Below the pieces are notes generated by a model. That model did no database searches, was not told the origin of the DNA, and saw nothing but the letters and a program-made list of their open reading frames with translations. Position numbers and translations under genes: made by a program. Source: JAVRLS01 sp031961205 (GTDB lineage: Archaea > Thermoplasmatota > Thermoplasmata > Thermoplasmatales > Thermoplasmataceae). From it: DNA of 21,635 nt. The DNA is taken from assembly GCA_031961205.1 (NCBI GenBank), contig JAVRLS010000010.1, positions 1 to 21,635 of the forward strand. Direction: 5' to 3'. Shown in pieces: positions 1-6,196 of this stretch (the stretch's first letter is position 1; each line of letters begins with the position of its first letter).

Positions 1-18
1 CGGGCACGGTATCGAAAG

Positions 19-26
19 TTAAATAT
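19..26 (+). promoter_or_regulatory. TATA box for tRNA-Gln
   Basis: A TTAAATAT element lies about 27 nt before the first base of the tRNA, the usual archaeal TATA-to-start distance. It may also drive the downstream membrane-protein gene by read-through, because no other promoter is visible between them. Confidence 0.55.
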
Positions 27-49
27 CTTTATATTGAATAGACCAGTAT

Positions 50-122
50 AGCCCTGTGGTGTAGTGGACAAGCATTTTGGACTTTGGATCCAACAACGGC
101 AGTTCGAATCTGCCCAGGGCTA
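50..122 (+). tRNA. tRNA-Gln (anticodon TTG)
   Basis: The cloverleaf folds by eye. The acceptor stem pairs AGCCCTG (50-56) with CAGGGCT (115-121), and the discriminator base is A122. The anticodon stem pairs TTGGA (77-81) with TCCAA (89-93) around a 7-nt loop that places TTG at 84-86, reading the Gln codon CAA. The T arm is GGCAG (98-102), loop TTCGAAT, CTGCC (110-114). There is no intron and no encoded CCA. A coding SD begins only 2 nt after the tRNA 3' end. Confidence 0.95.
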
Positions 123-132
123 CTGGAGCGAA

Positions 133-576
133 ATGATGCTAAAACCTAATGAAATCGGCTATTCAGGTGATTTTAATAAAAAGAGAAAAATTCTAGCAGT
201 AGCTTCAGTCATAGTAATTGTTCTGGCATTTTCACTGATGTACGGCATGGGGCTTTACAACGCCAAAACCGTAAATGTCCTGTATATTGACGTAGATATA
301 CATACGGGGAATACGGTTAAGGTTGTACAGGTACAGTATAACCACGATACGCTCAATGGAAATGAACATATAACCTTCAATTTTGTTTATCATAATACAG
401 GCACGGCGGTGACTGTAGATCGCGTCCAATCCGCAACGCCGGGATTTACTGTAACATCATCGGATCTTCCCATTAACGCTGGACAGGGCCAGACTGTTAC
501 AGTACCTATGAATATCCTGACACCCGATTCCAATTATGCCGGGAACCTGTTGATAAACCTTTATACTTCACCCTGA
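133..576 (+). CDS. Small membrane-anchored protein with beta-rich outer domain
   Basis: I do not recognise the family. From the ATG at 133 the product is 147 residues. There is a short basic N-terminus (KKRK near residues 16-19), one hydrophobic segment at about 20-40 that should act as an uncleaved anchor, then a polar domain rich in Thr, Val and Asn. That domain's alternating pattern suggests an immunoglobulin-like beta sandwich outside the cell. The frame stays open upstream into the tRNA, but a start there is not credible. GGAG at 125-128 lies 4 nt before ATG 133, and a second ATG follows at 136. The SD is only 2 nt beyond the tRNA, so tRNA 3' processing would itself create the mRNA 5' end. 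A hairpin plus T-rich run follows the stop. A pilin-like or cell-surface role is possible but unproven. Confidence 0.75.
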   Translation: MMLKPNEIGYSGDFNKKRKILAVASVIVIVLAFSLMYGMGLYNAKTVNVLYIDVDIHTGNTVKVVQVQYNHDTLNGNEHITFNFVYHNTGTAVTVDRVQSATPGFTVTSSDLPINAGQGQTVTVPMNILTPDSNYAGNLLINLYTSP

Positions 577-582
577 ACAGTA

Positions 583-617
583 AATATCCGCACCAGGATA
601 TTAATAAATTTTATTTG
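583..617 (+). terminator. Hairpin plus T-rich terminator
   Basis: AATATCC (583-589) and GGATATT (596-602) form a perfect 7-bp stem around a 6-nt loop, followed by an A/T-rich tract with T runs to about 617. It starts 7 nt after the stop codon of the membrane-protein gene, so it probably ends the tRNA-Gln/membrane-protein transcript. Confidence 0.6.
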
Positions 618-1280
618 CCGCGAACAGGATCATGGCTGATTATCAGGCATCTTTTCATTGATTGGAGTTATACATAGCAGGATGGATCCTTTAGTGTTTG
701 CAGTTTTTAAGCTTCATGAAACGTAGCCGTTCGTTAAATATGTGTTTCAGGCCGTTTTTTAGGATTGATATCATGCGCCAGGCTGCATTCCCGGTTCATG
801 TGATTCGTGCTCGTGTGCTTGCAATGAAGATTTGACGCAAAAAGCGGGAATACCTGACCATCCCCCGTTTCCGCAAGGAACCGGACTGAAGAGGCCGCTG
901 CATGGAACACTCCGGGATAGATCGATTGGTGCACTACCAGAATGGAATGATTGCAAAACTTCCGGCAAACCGCACAGAATGCCTATTGATCTGAAGATAC
1001 CTCCTTCATGTTTTTGCGAAAGTCAATTCAGAAGATAACCGGATCGTTTCAGTACAGTTAGGGAATTTTATCCTATCTTTGTCCCGGTGCAACCCCGCGC
1101 TTTATCAAACCCGCCGTATTTCCTAAGCCTGGAAGCTGGATCGGATTATCATCCAGCGATGATATTATTACCACGTAACATGAGGATATTCATGTTATCA
1201 GAGCCGGTAAAAAAGAGGTTTCGTCAGTGAGTTGCACTGATAAAAATTGGCAGGGCCAGGTTTTACCTTGAGAAATTCTA
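618..1280. other. Gene-free stretch
   Basis: No reading frame here looks like a gene. The longest frames (about 65-68 codons) overlap one another on both strands, have no promoter or SD, and have odd composition (Pro/His/Cys/Arg-rich). One plus-strand frame from 740 is interrupted by stops but carries protein-like stretches, so it could be a decayed gene; I cannot name it. An inverted repeat TGAAAC/GTTTCA occurs at 717-722 and 744-749. The right half holds the hairpin cluster listed separately. Confidence 0.5.
1059..1240. other. Cluster of four inverted repeats (candidate structured RNA)
   Basis: Four stem-loops follow one another. They are TAGG(G) 1059-1063 with (T)CCTA 1071-1075; GCTGGAT 1135-1141 with ATCCAGC 1151-1157; TAACATGA 1176-1183 with TCATGTTA 1190-1197 (8 bp, 6-nt loop); and TCAGTG 1224-1229 with CACTGA 1235-1240. 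TTATCA (1195-1200) can also pair with TGATAA (1238-1243). The strand is unknown. It could be a non-coding RNA, the 3' region of the cyd transcript, or a relic of a mobile element. Confidence 0.35.
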
Positions 1281-1312
1281 TATTAAAAAATTTTTAAAAA
1301 TAAAAATATTTA
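1281..1312 (-). terminator. T-rich terminator of the cyd operon
   Basis: Read on the minus strand, the stretch just after the cydB stop holds several runs of five to six T with almost no G or C. This is typical of archaeal oligo-T termination. No strong stem accompanies it. Confidence 0.5.
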
Positions 1313-1325
1313 AATATTATATGGA

Positions 1326-2288
1326 TTATGCCTTTGCTTCCGCATTCTTCGCATTCTTTTTTGCCATGTTTGCAACGTATATCAGGTATGCAAGCATAAG
1401 CAAAAGGAGTATTCCTCCTCCAAGTGTTACATAATAAAAGGCCGTGCCCATCGCCGCATTCGTTATGAATACGGAAACCGGCACAGAAGCTCCGAAAACC
1501 TTCGGGTATACAAGGCTGTAAAAGGGAAATACAGCGATTGCAAGGAGTGCGAGAAACACCATCTTTGTTTCTACTATCTTTTTAGTTGAATCAAAGTAAA
1601 ACAGTATGGGAACCAGAAGACCTATTATCAAAGGTATTGCAAGGACAGGACTGAAGGTGACTGCAGGAACCGAAGTGTGTATGATCAATACGGTTACTAT
1701 GGTCAGTATCACTCCCAGGTATGTCAGGACTATCGAGTAAATCCTGTAATTTTCAAGACCGTAGAAAACAAATGAAAGCCCTATCATGACAAGTAATGTA
1801 CTGATAACAAAGAGCCAGTCTCCAGGTATTGAAAACCACTTTGCCGTTGCAAATTGCAGTTTGGAGAGTTCGACGCCTCCGCCGGTCACAAGTGAAACGG
1901 CAAATACAACAAATATGAGGGCGAAGACAACTTCAAATACTGAGAATACTGTATAAAGTGTCCTGTCGGTGAAAAAGCCTTTCTTGATATATTCACCGTA
2001 AACGATGAATGCGTTCCTTGCCACGAATGCGATGAGAAGAAGCAGAAGTGGAACTGCGTAAATGTATGCGGCAGGGACGATGACGTTTGGAAATGAAAAA
2101 TCGGCCGCCACCACCCAGAACGCCAGAAATGTCCCGGTTACTTCCCATATGGGTATCACGAAGGGCAGTACGTTTTTCCTGCTGTTCTTCCATGAAAAAA
2201 TGATCAGGAGAGCTCCCATGGCCTCCGCAATAAACAGGGCAAGAAATATAGCTGTTATAGAAAAGAAAAGTGCGAATACTCCGTTCAT
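1326..2288 (-). CDS. cydB: Cytochrome bd-type quinol oxidase subunit II
   Basis: This is the partner subunit of the bd-type terminal oxidase, which oxidises quinol and reduces O2 to water in the cell membrane. It is an integral membrane protein with about eight to nine hydrophobic segments. The early PIWEVTGTFLAFW region corresponds to the CydB segment that reads PVWDGNEVW in bacteria. It sits directly after cydA. A near-perfect SD (GAGGTGAT, 2300-2293) overlaps the cydA stop and lies 4 nt before the ATG at 2288, giving 320 residues. GTG 2297 and ATG 2294 lie inside that SD and are less likely starts. The length is on the short side for CydB. The assignment rests mainly on the cydA neighbour plus topology, because subunit II is poorly conserved. 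Confidence 0.85.
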   Translation of the reverse strand: MNGVFALFFSITAIFLALFIAEAMGALLIIFSWKNSRKNVLPFVIPIWEVTGTFLAFWVVAADFSFPNVIVPAAYIYAVPLLLLLIAFVARNAFIVYGEYIKKGFFTDRTLYTVFSVFEVVFALIFVVFAVSLVTGGGVELSKLQFATAKWFSIPGDWLFVISTLLVMIGLSFVFYGLENYRIYSIVLTYLGVILTIVTVLIIHTSVPAVTFSPVLAIPLIIGLLVPILFYFDSTKKIVETKMVFLALLAIAVFPFYSLVYPKVFGASVPVSVFITNAAMGTAFYYVTLGGGILLLLMLAYLIYVANMAKKNAKNAEAKA

Positions 2289-2298
2289 GTTCATCACC

Positions 2299-3669
2299 TC
2301 AGAAATTTACCTCCTTTCCAGCCGAACTCGCTGAACCGATCTCTTTTGATACGGACTCGCGGTTAAACACCCTTGACGCAAAGTAGAACGTGAATGGAAG
2401 CAGAAGTACGTAGAATATTATTATTGCGATCCCCGGAGCAATCATCGAAGTCGTAAGGTTTGCACCCTGATACACGTACATAACGTTGTATATTATGTAC
2501 GGCTGGCGGCCAACCTCATCAACTATCCACCCGTCCTCCATTGTAATAAGCGCGGCAAGCCCGGCAATCGGGTATATTATATTCATATATTTGTTTGAGA
2601 ACGGATCCTTCTTTATGATCCACATTATGAGATATATGAAAAGATAGAGACCAAGCAGGAGCCCCAGTGTTACCATTGCGTCAAAAGCATCATGAACCAT
2701 GAGCGGGGGCCAGTCGCTTACAGGATAATATGAAAGCCCTTTTGGAACCGCAAACGCAGCGTTTCCAGTACCGGCAAGCAGGCTCTGGAGATTCGGTATT
2801 GTTATAGATCCGATAATTTTTCCATTAATTATGGTTCCGAACAGTTTCTCAGGCATATATCCATGTCCGCCAATGTAGTTAAGTTCAAGCGCCGAGTATT
2901 TTAAGGGCTGAAACGTCATGACGTTTGTTGCCGCAAGCGATCCGGATATTCCGGCAAGTATCACGAATATCATTGATAGCGGTGTTGTGATCCTCAGTGC
3001 CTTGCGGTAAAACGTCCTGTCATCGGGTTCCTTTGACCTGATATACCTGTAAGCGAAATATCCGCCTATCAGGAGTGTACCGGCAAGAAGTATTGCCGGA
3101 ACGACATGGGCAATTTCAGCCAGGAATGATGGTGAATTCACTGCAGCCCACGGATTCACATCCGTAATTGCGCCGGTGGATTCATAAACATTTATATTAA
3201 AGCCGTTAGGAGTGTTCATCCATGCGTTCACCATGACTATGAACGCAGCGGATCCGAGTGTTCCGGCTCCTATGAAGAATGTGAGAATCCAGTGCGTTAT
3301 CCTGTTCTGGAAGGCATCCCAGTAATAGACATATATTACAAGGAATATGGTCTCGGTGAAAAAGGCGAATATTTCAAGGTAAAACGGTACCATGGCCACG
3401 GCGGCTACAACGCTGAAAAATTTTGGGAACAGAATAACAAGCTCTGCTGCCATAACTATACCGCTTGCCGTACCAACAGCAAAGAATATGACAAATATCT
3501 TTGTCAGTCGCCTGGCCAGCAGATCATAGTATTTGTCCTTGTAGCGTATCCCGATATATTCCGCTATGCTTATCAGGACTATGGTCGATATACTCATCGT
3601 TACGAGTATAATATGCGATGCTATAGTCCATGCAAACAGGAATCTGTCAAAATTGACTATAAACGACAT
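2299..3669 (-). CDS. cydA: Cytochrome bd-type quinol oxidase subunit I
   Basis: This is the haem-bearing subunit of a bd-type quinol oxidase. Residues expected from the family are visible: His19 (haem ligand in the first helix), Glu99 and Glu106 (proton path and haem region), His188 and Met332 (matching the b558 ligands), a quinol-site motif QPLKYSALE (Lys257, Glu262), and the C-terminal GRQP motif at 387-390. Two differences stand out: GRQP is followed by Tyr where most family members have Trp, and the protein (456 residues) is shorter than the E. coli form, consistent with a short Q-loop. There is no SD. A TATA box 25 nt upstream implies a leaderless mRNA. cydB follows 10 nt after the stop. 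No cydX or cydCD gene is present in the window. Confidence 0.93.
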   Translation of the reverse strand: MSFIVNFDRFLFAWTIASHIILVTMSISTIVLISIAEYIGIRYKDKYYDLLARRLTKIFVIFFAVGTASGIVMAAELVILFPKFFSVVAAVAMVPFYLEIFAFFTETIFLVIYVYYWDAFQNRITHWILTFFIGAGTLGSAAFIVMVNAWMNTPNGFNINVYESTGAITDVNPWAAVNSPSFLAEIAHVVPAILLAGTLLIGGYFAYRYIRSKEPDDRTFYRKALRITTPLSMIFVILAGISGSLAATNVMTFQPLKYSALELNYIGGHGYMPEKLFGTIINGKIIGSITIPNLQSLLAGTGNAAFAVPKGLSYYPVSDWPPLMVHDAFDAMVTLGLLLGLYLFIYLIMWIIKKDPFSNKYMNIIYPIAGLAALITMEDGWIVDEVGRQPYIIYNVMYVYQGANLTTSMIAPGIAIIIFYVLLLPFTFYFASRVFNRESVSKEIGSASSAGKEVNF

Positions 3670-3689
3670 AGTGAATTATCAATAATCTT

Positions 3690-3700
3690 TATTTAAATTT
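3690..3700 (-). promoter_or_regulatory. TATA box of cydA-cydB
   Basis: AAATTTAAAT on the minus strand is centred about 25 nt before the cydA ATG. Transcription should therefore begin at or next to the start codon. The flanking A/T-rich sequence lacks an SD. Confidence 0.7.
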
Positions 3701-4030
3701 TTTTTTATCCACTTATAAGATATTTTAAAAAAGTTCAAAAACAAATTAAAATGAATATATTATAATCATTGTGCATAAAAAATCATCCTGTTTATATATA
3801 GATATGTAAAATTCTGTAAATCTTTGCATGAATAACGTTCGGGAAAGAAATCTGGTCTGTATCCCCCTCTATGAATATTATGCGTGGTATTAAGCTGCAC
3901 CGTATTTTTGAACGTGAATATTTAATATTAATAATTTTTGTATAACAATTATTGAATAAAGCGAAAGGGCGTTGCATGGATTCCGGGGGGCTTATTCCAA
4001 TCTATGCTTCCAGTCATGGGATTTCTTAGA
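3701..4030. other. Intergenic region between cydA and tenA
   Basis: This A/T-rich stretch holds no convincing protein gene. It has a strong TATA-like element (GTTTATATATAG, 3790-3801) about 30 nt before an ATG at 3828 that opens a 21-codon frame ending at 3893. A second A/T box lies near 3915-3935. GCATGGATT (3974-3982) pairs with AATCTATGC (3999-4007), nine pairs including one G-U, around a 16-nt loop containing six consecutive G. No thi-box (TPP riboswitch) consensus was seen upstream of tenA. Confidence 0.4.
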
Positions 4031-4049
4031 AAGATTAATCATCGATGAT
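4031..4049 (+). promoter_or_regulatory. Probable tenA promoter with overlapping palindrome
   Basis: GATTAATC (4033-4040) is centred about 27 nt before the tenA ATG, the spacing for a leaderless start. A perfect 12-bp palindrome, ATCATCGATGAT (4038-4049), overlaps its downstream edge and could bind a dimeric regulator between the TATA box and the transcription start. A second A/T box at 4051-4062 is too close to the ATG to serve as the promoter. Confidence 0.4.
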
Positions 4050-4063
4050 GTTATTTTTAAAAA

Positions 4064-4681
4064 ATGATTGCTGAATATTTGAGGGATGCCAGTATAGCTG
4101 AGTGGAACCGCTATATAAACCACGAATTTATACAGGAAATGAAGGATGGATCTCTTCAGATGGATGATTTTAAATTCTACCTTATACAGGATTCGCTGTA
4201 TGTTTCCGAGATGCTTCAATCGGTGCTCAGATCTGCTTCAAAGATGCCGCAGGCAGTAGCCGTTAACGTTGTAAACGCTGTTTTTTCCGGGCGGGATCGT
4301 GGTATGGAGGCCCATACGTATCTGGAAAAGGAGCTTGGAATAGATGGAAAAGGCAGGATGACGTTCACAACGTATGAGTACACCCGGCATCTTTACTATG
4401 CTTCGAATCTTGGCTGGCCGGAATTTCTTGCCTCATGGATTCCCTGCATGTGGGGCTATTCATATATAGGGAAATACGTGGCAAAGTCCAGCAACAGGTA
4501 TTTCGCATACTGGGCTGATTTTTATGCATCAAACGAGTACATGGAGAGAGTCAATGTGATACTTGAGGCCCTTGAATCTTATGCCGGAGATCCGGAATAC
4601 CTGAAGGATTATTTTTACATAAGCCTGAAATATGAACAGAGATTCTGGCAATCGGCGCTGGATCACGAAGAATTTATCTGA
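4064..4681 (+). CDS. tenA: TenA family aminopyrimidine aminohydrolase (thiaminase II type)
   Basis: TenA enzymes hydrolyse amino-pyrimidine breakdown products of thiamin so that the pyrimidine can be reused; they act in the cytosol. The 205-residue all-helical protein has the family pattern: a W..Y..H near residues 14-20, the QDxxY motif with Asp43, a Tyr cluster at 104-106, Cys128 in the PCMW motif (nucleophile of the TenA_C class), and Glu191 in the C-terminal YEQRFW helix. The length is normal. No other thiamin gene is adjacent; the divergent neighbour is the cyd operon. No SD is present, so it is probably leaderless. Some archaeal homologues have other substrates, so the exact reaction is less certain than the family. 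Confidence 0.88.
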   Translation: MIAEYLRDASIAEWNRYINHEFIQEMKDGSLQMDDFKFYLIQDSLYVSEMLQSVLRSASKMPQAVAVNVVNAVFSGRDRGMEAHTYLEKELGIDGKGRMTFTTYEYTRHLYYASNLGWPEFLASWIPCMWGYSYIGKYVAKSSNRYFAYWADFYASNEYMERVNVILEALESYAGDPEYLKDYFYISLKYEQRFWQSALDHEEFI

Positions 4682-5109
4682 ACCCCCGGTAAAATCGATG
4701 GACAATGCCTGTGGCAAAAACCACCATTTTAGCAACTGGACTGCGAATGCATGCCTGAATTTTGGAAGCGGGCTAACGTGTATACGGCAAATTGCGATGC
4801 AAGATTTTGCAGGCAAACGACCACAACCATTATCCGGCTTTACATGGAACAGGATTTCCCCTGGTAATGGCAGCATTTCCGCAGGTGAGGGATCAAAAGG
4901 CATGGATTCGCAACTGCATTCCGGTTCCGATCCTGATACTTTTTAAAAAGGCAGGGTTCTGTTAATATGCTTTAAATGGGTTCCGGGATGATATTGCATT
5001 GCCCGGCAAATCCCATTCAGCCGGATTGCCTGCGCATGATAAGCTGAACCTTAAATAATCGGGCATTATCATGAAAAAAATCGGCGATCGCCTAATCATA
5101 CTTCACTAA
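4682..5109. other. Gene-free stretch upstream of HMG-CoA synthase
   Basis: No believable coding region is present. The two longest frames (104 codons plus, 124 codons minus) overlap each other and tenA, and have low-complexity or Cys/Pro-rich content. A 12-bp palindrome CTTTTTAAAAAG lies at 4939-4950 and a TATA-like CTTTAAATG at 4970-4978. The right end holds the inverted repeats listed separately. Confidence 0.5.
5000..5092. other. Inverted-repeat block before the HMG-CoA synthase promoter
   Basis: Several symmetric elements lie in under 100 nt. They are TGCC-C-GGCA (5000-5008); GGCAAATCC (5005-5013) with GGATTGCC (5023-5030), one base bulged; CATGATAA (5035-5042) with TTATCATG (5066-5073), a perfect 8-bp repeat around 23 nt; and the palindrome GGCGATCGCC (5083-5092), which ends 17 nt before the TATA box. 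These could be operators for the mevalonate operon, or a short structured RNA starting near 5000 from the box at 4970-4978 and ending at the T run at 5110. Confidence 0.4.
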
Positions 5110-5119
5110 TTTTTAAATA
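5110..5119 (+). promoter_or_regulatory. TATA box of the HMG-CoA synthase operon
   Basis: TTTTTAAATA is centred about 26 nt before the ATG at 5141, and no SD precedes the ATG. A leaderless transcript covering all three genes to 7752 is the simplest reading. Confidence 0.75.
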
Positions 5120-5140
5120 CATCCACGCATTCTTTTCTTT

Positions 5141-6196
5141 ATGTCAGGTATAGTGACTTACGGCTCCTATATTCCAAAATACAGGATAAAGCCGGATGAA
5201 ATAGCGCGTGTCTGGGGGGAAAACCCGGAGAATATAAAAAACGGTATCTACATTTTAAGCAAATCGGTACCCGCACCGGATGAGGATGTTGCTACAATTT
5301 CGGTTGAAGCGGCCAGAAATGCATTGAAGAGAAAGGCAATCAACCCGAAAGATATAGGCGCGATCTACGTTGGATCAGAATCCCACCCGTACGCCGTCAA
5401 GCCAACAGCAACCATCGTTGGATCAGCACTCGGCGTTGATTTCAGCCTCTTTGCAGCTGATTATGAGTTTGCCTGCAAGGCAGGTACGGCCGGGATGCAG
5501 AATGTGAAGGCAATGGTTGATTCTGGAATGATAAAATACGGGCTTGCGATAGGATCTGACACATCCCAGGGGGCTCCTGGCGATGCCCTTGAGTACAGTG
5601 CATCGGCCGGAGGGACAGCGTTCATAATAGGAAAGGATAACGTGATTGCAGACATAAATTCCACGCTTTCCGTAGGTTCTGACACTCCTGATTTCTGGAG
5701 GAGGGAAGGCCAGTCATATCCGAGCCATGGCGAAAGGTTCACAGGTGAGCCGGCCTATTTCCGGCACATTATAGGCGCTTCAAAGCTGATGATGGAAAGG
5801 ATGGAAACCGAGCCTAAAGATTATGACTATGTCGTCTTTCACCAGCCCAATGGAAAATTCCCGACACGGGCGGCAAAGATGCTCGGGTTTGAGGAAAAAC
5901 AGTATAAAGACGGGCTTCTGACACCATTCATAGGCAATACCTATTCCGGGTCAATGATGACGGGGCTGTCATCGATACTTGATGTTTCAAAGCCGGGCGA
6001 TCACATACTCGCTGTATCATTCGGGTCCGGGGCCGGCGCCGATGCATTCGACATAACTGTTAGCGATGAAATTGAAAGCATGGATCGCGAAAAGGCGCCG
6101 ACAATAAAGAAGATGCTGGACAACGTTAAGTGGCTGGATTACGCCGTTTATGCGAAATACAAGAAAAAAATTGTTGTGGGTGAAGGAATTGAGTGA
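5141..6196 (+). CDS. Hydroxymethylglutaryl-CoA synthase, archaeal type
   Basis: It condenses acetyl-CoA with acetoacetyl-CoA to give HMG-CoA, the precursor of mevalonate and of archaeal lipid chains; it acts in the cytosol. The 351-residue protein has the standard archaeal length. The catalytic set is in place: Glu80 (VGSESHPYA), Cys112 (FACKAGTAGM) that carries the acyl group, and His234 (VFHQPNGKFP). A glycine-rich GSGAGADAF motif lies near the C-terminus. It is the first gene of an operon with the thiolase-like protein (8-bp overlap) and the DUF35 protein. In archaea these three products are known to form one complex that channels acetoacetyl-CoA. The start is set by the leaderless promoter. 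Confidence 0.96.
   Translation: MSGIVTYGSYIPKYRIKPDEIARVWGENPENIKNGIYILSKSVPAPDEDVATISVEAARNALKRKAINPKDIGAIYVGSESHPYAVKPTATIVGSALGVDFSLFAADYEFACKAGTAGMQNVKAMVDSGMIKYGLAIGSDTSQGAPGDALEYSASAGGTAFIIGKDNVIADINSTLSVGSDTPDFWRREGQSYPSHGERFTGEPAYFRHIIGASKLMMERMETEPKDYDYVVFHQPNGKFPTRAAKMLGFEEKQYKDGLLTPFIGNTYSGSMMTGLSSILDVSKPGDHILAVSFGSGAGADAFDITVSDEIESMDREKAPTIKKMLDNVKWLDYAVYAKYKKKIVVGEGIE

Noticed and set aside
64..132. In-frame start of the first gene inside the tRNA
   Set aside because: The frame is open into the tRNA-Gln gene, but bases 64-122 are the tRNA itself, and an SD sits right before ATG 133.
832..1038. 68-codon plus-strand frame
   Set aside because: No promoter or SD; unusual composition; overlaps two equally long minus-strand frames; no recognisable motif.
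3670..4063. TPP riboswitch upstream of tenA
   Set aside because: The conserved CTGAGA and the later GAACCTGAT-type core were looked for and not found on either strand.
4529..4946. Frames of 104 (plus) and 124 (minus) codons after tenA
   Set aside because: They overlap each other and the real tenA gene, lack SD/TATA at a useful distance, and have compositions unlike the neighbours.
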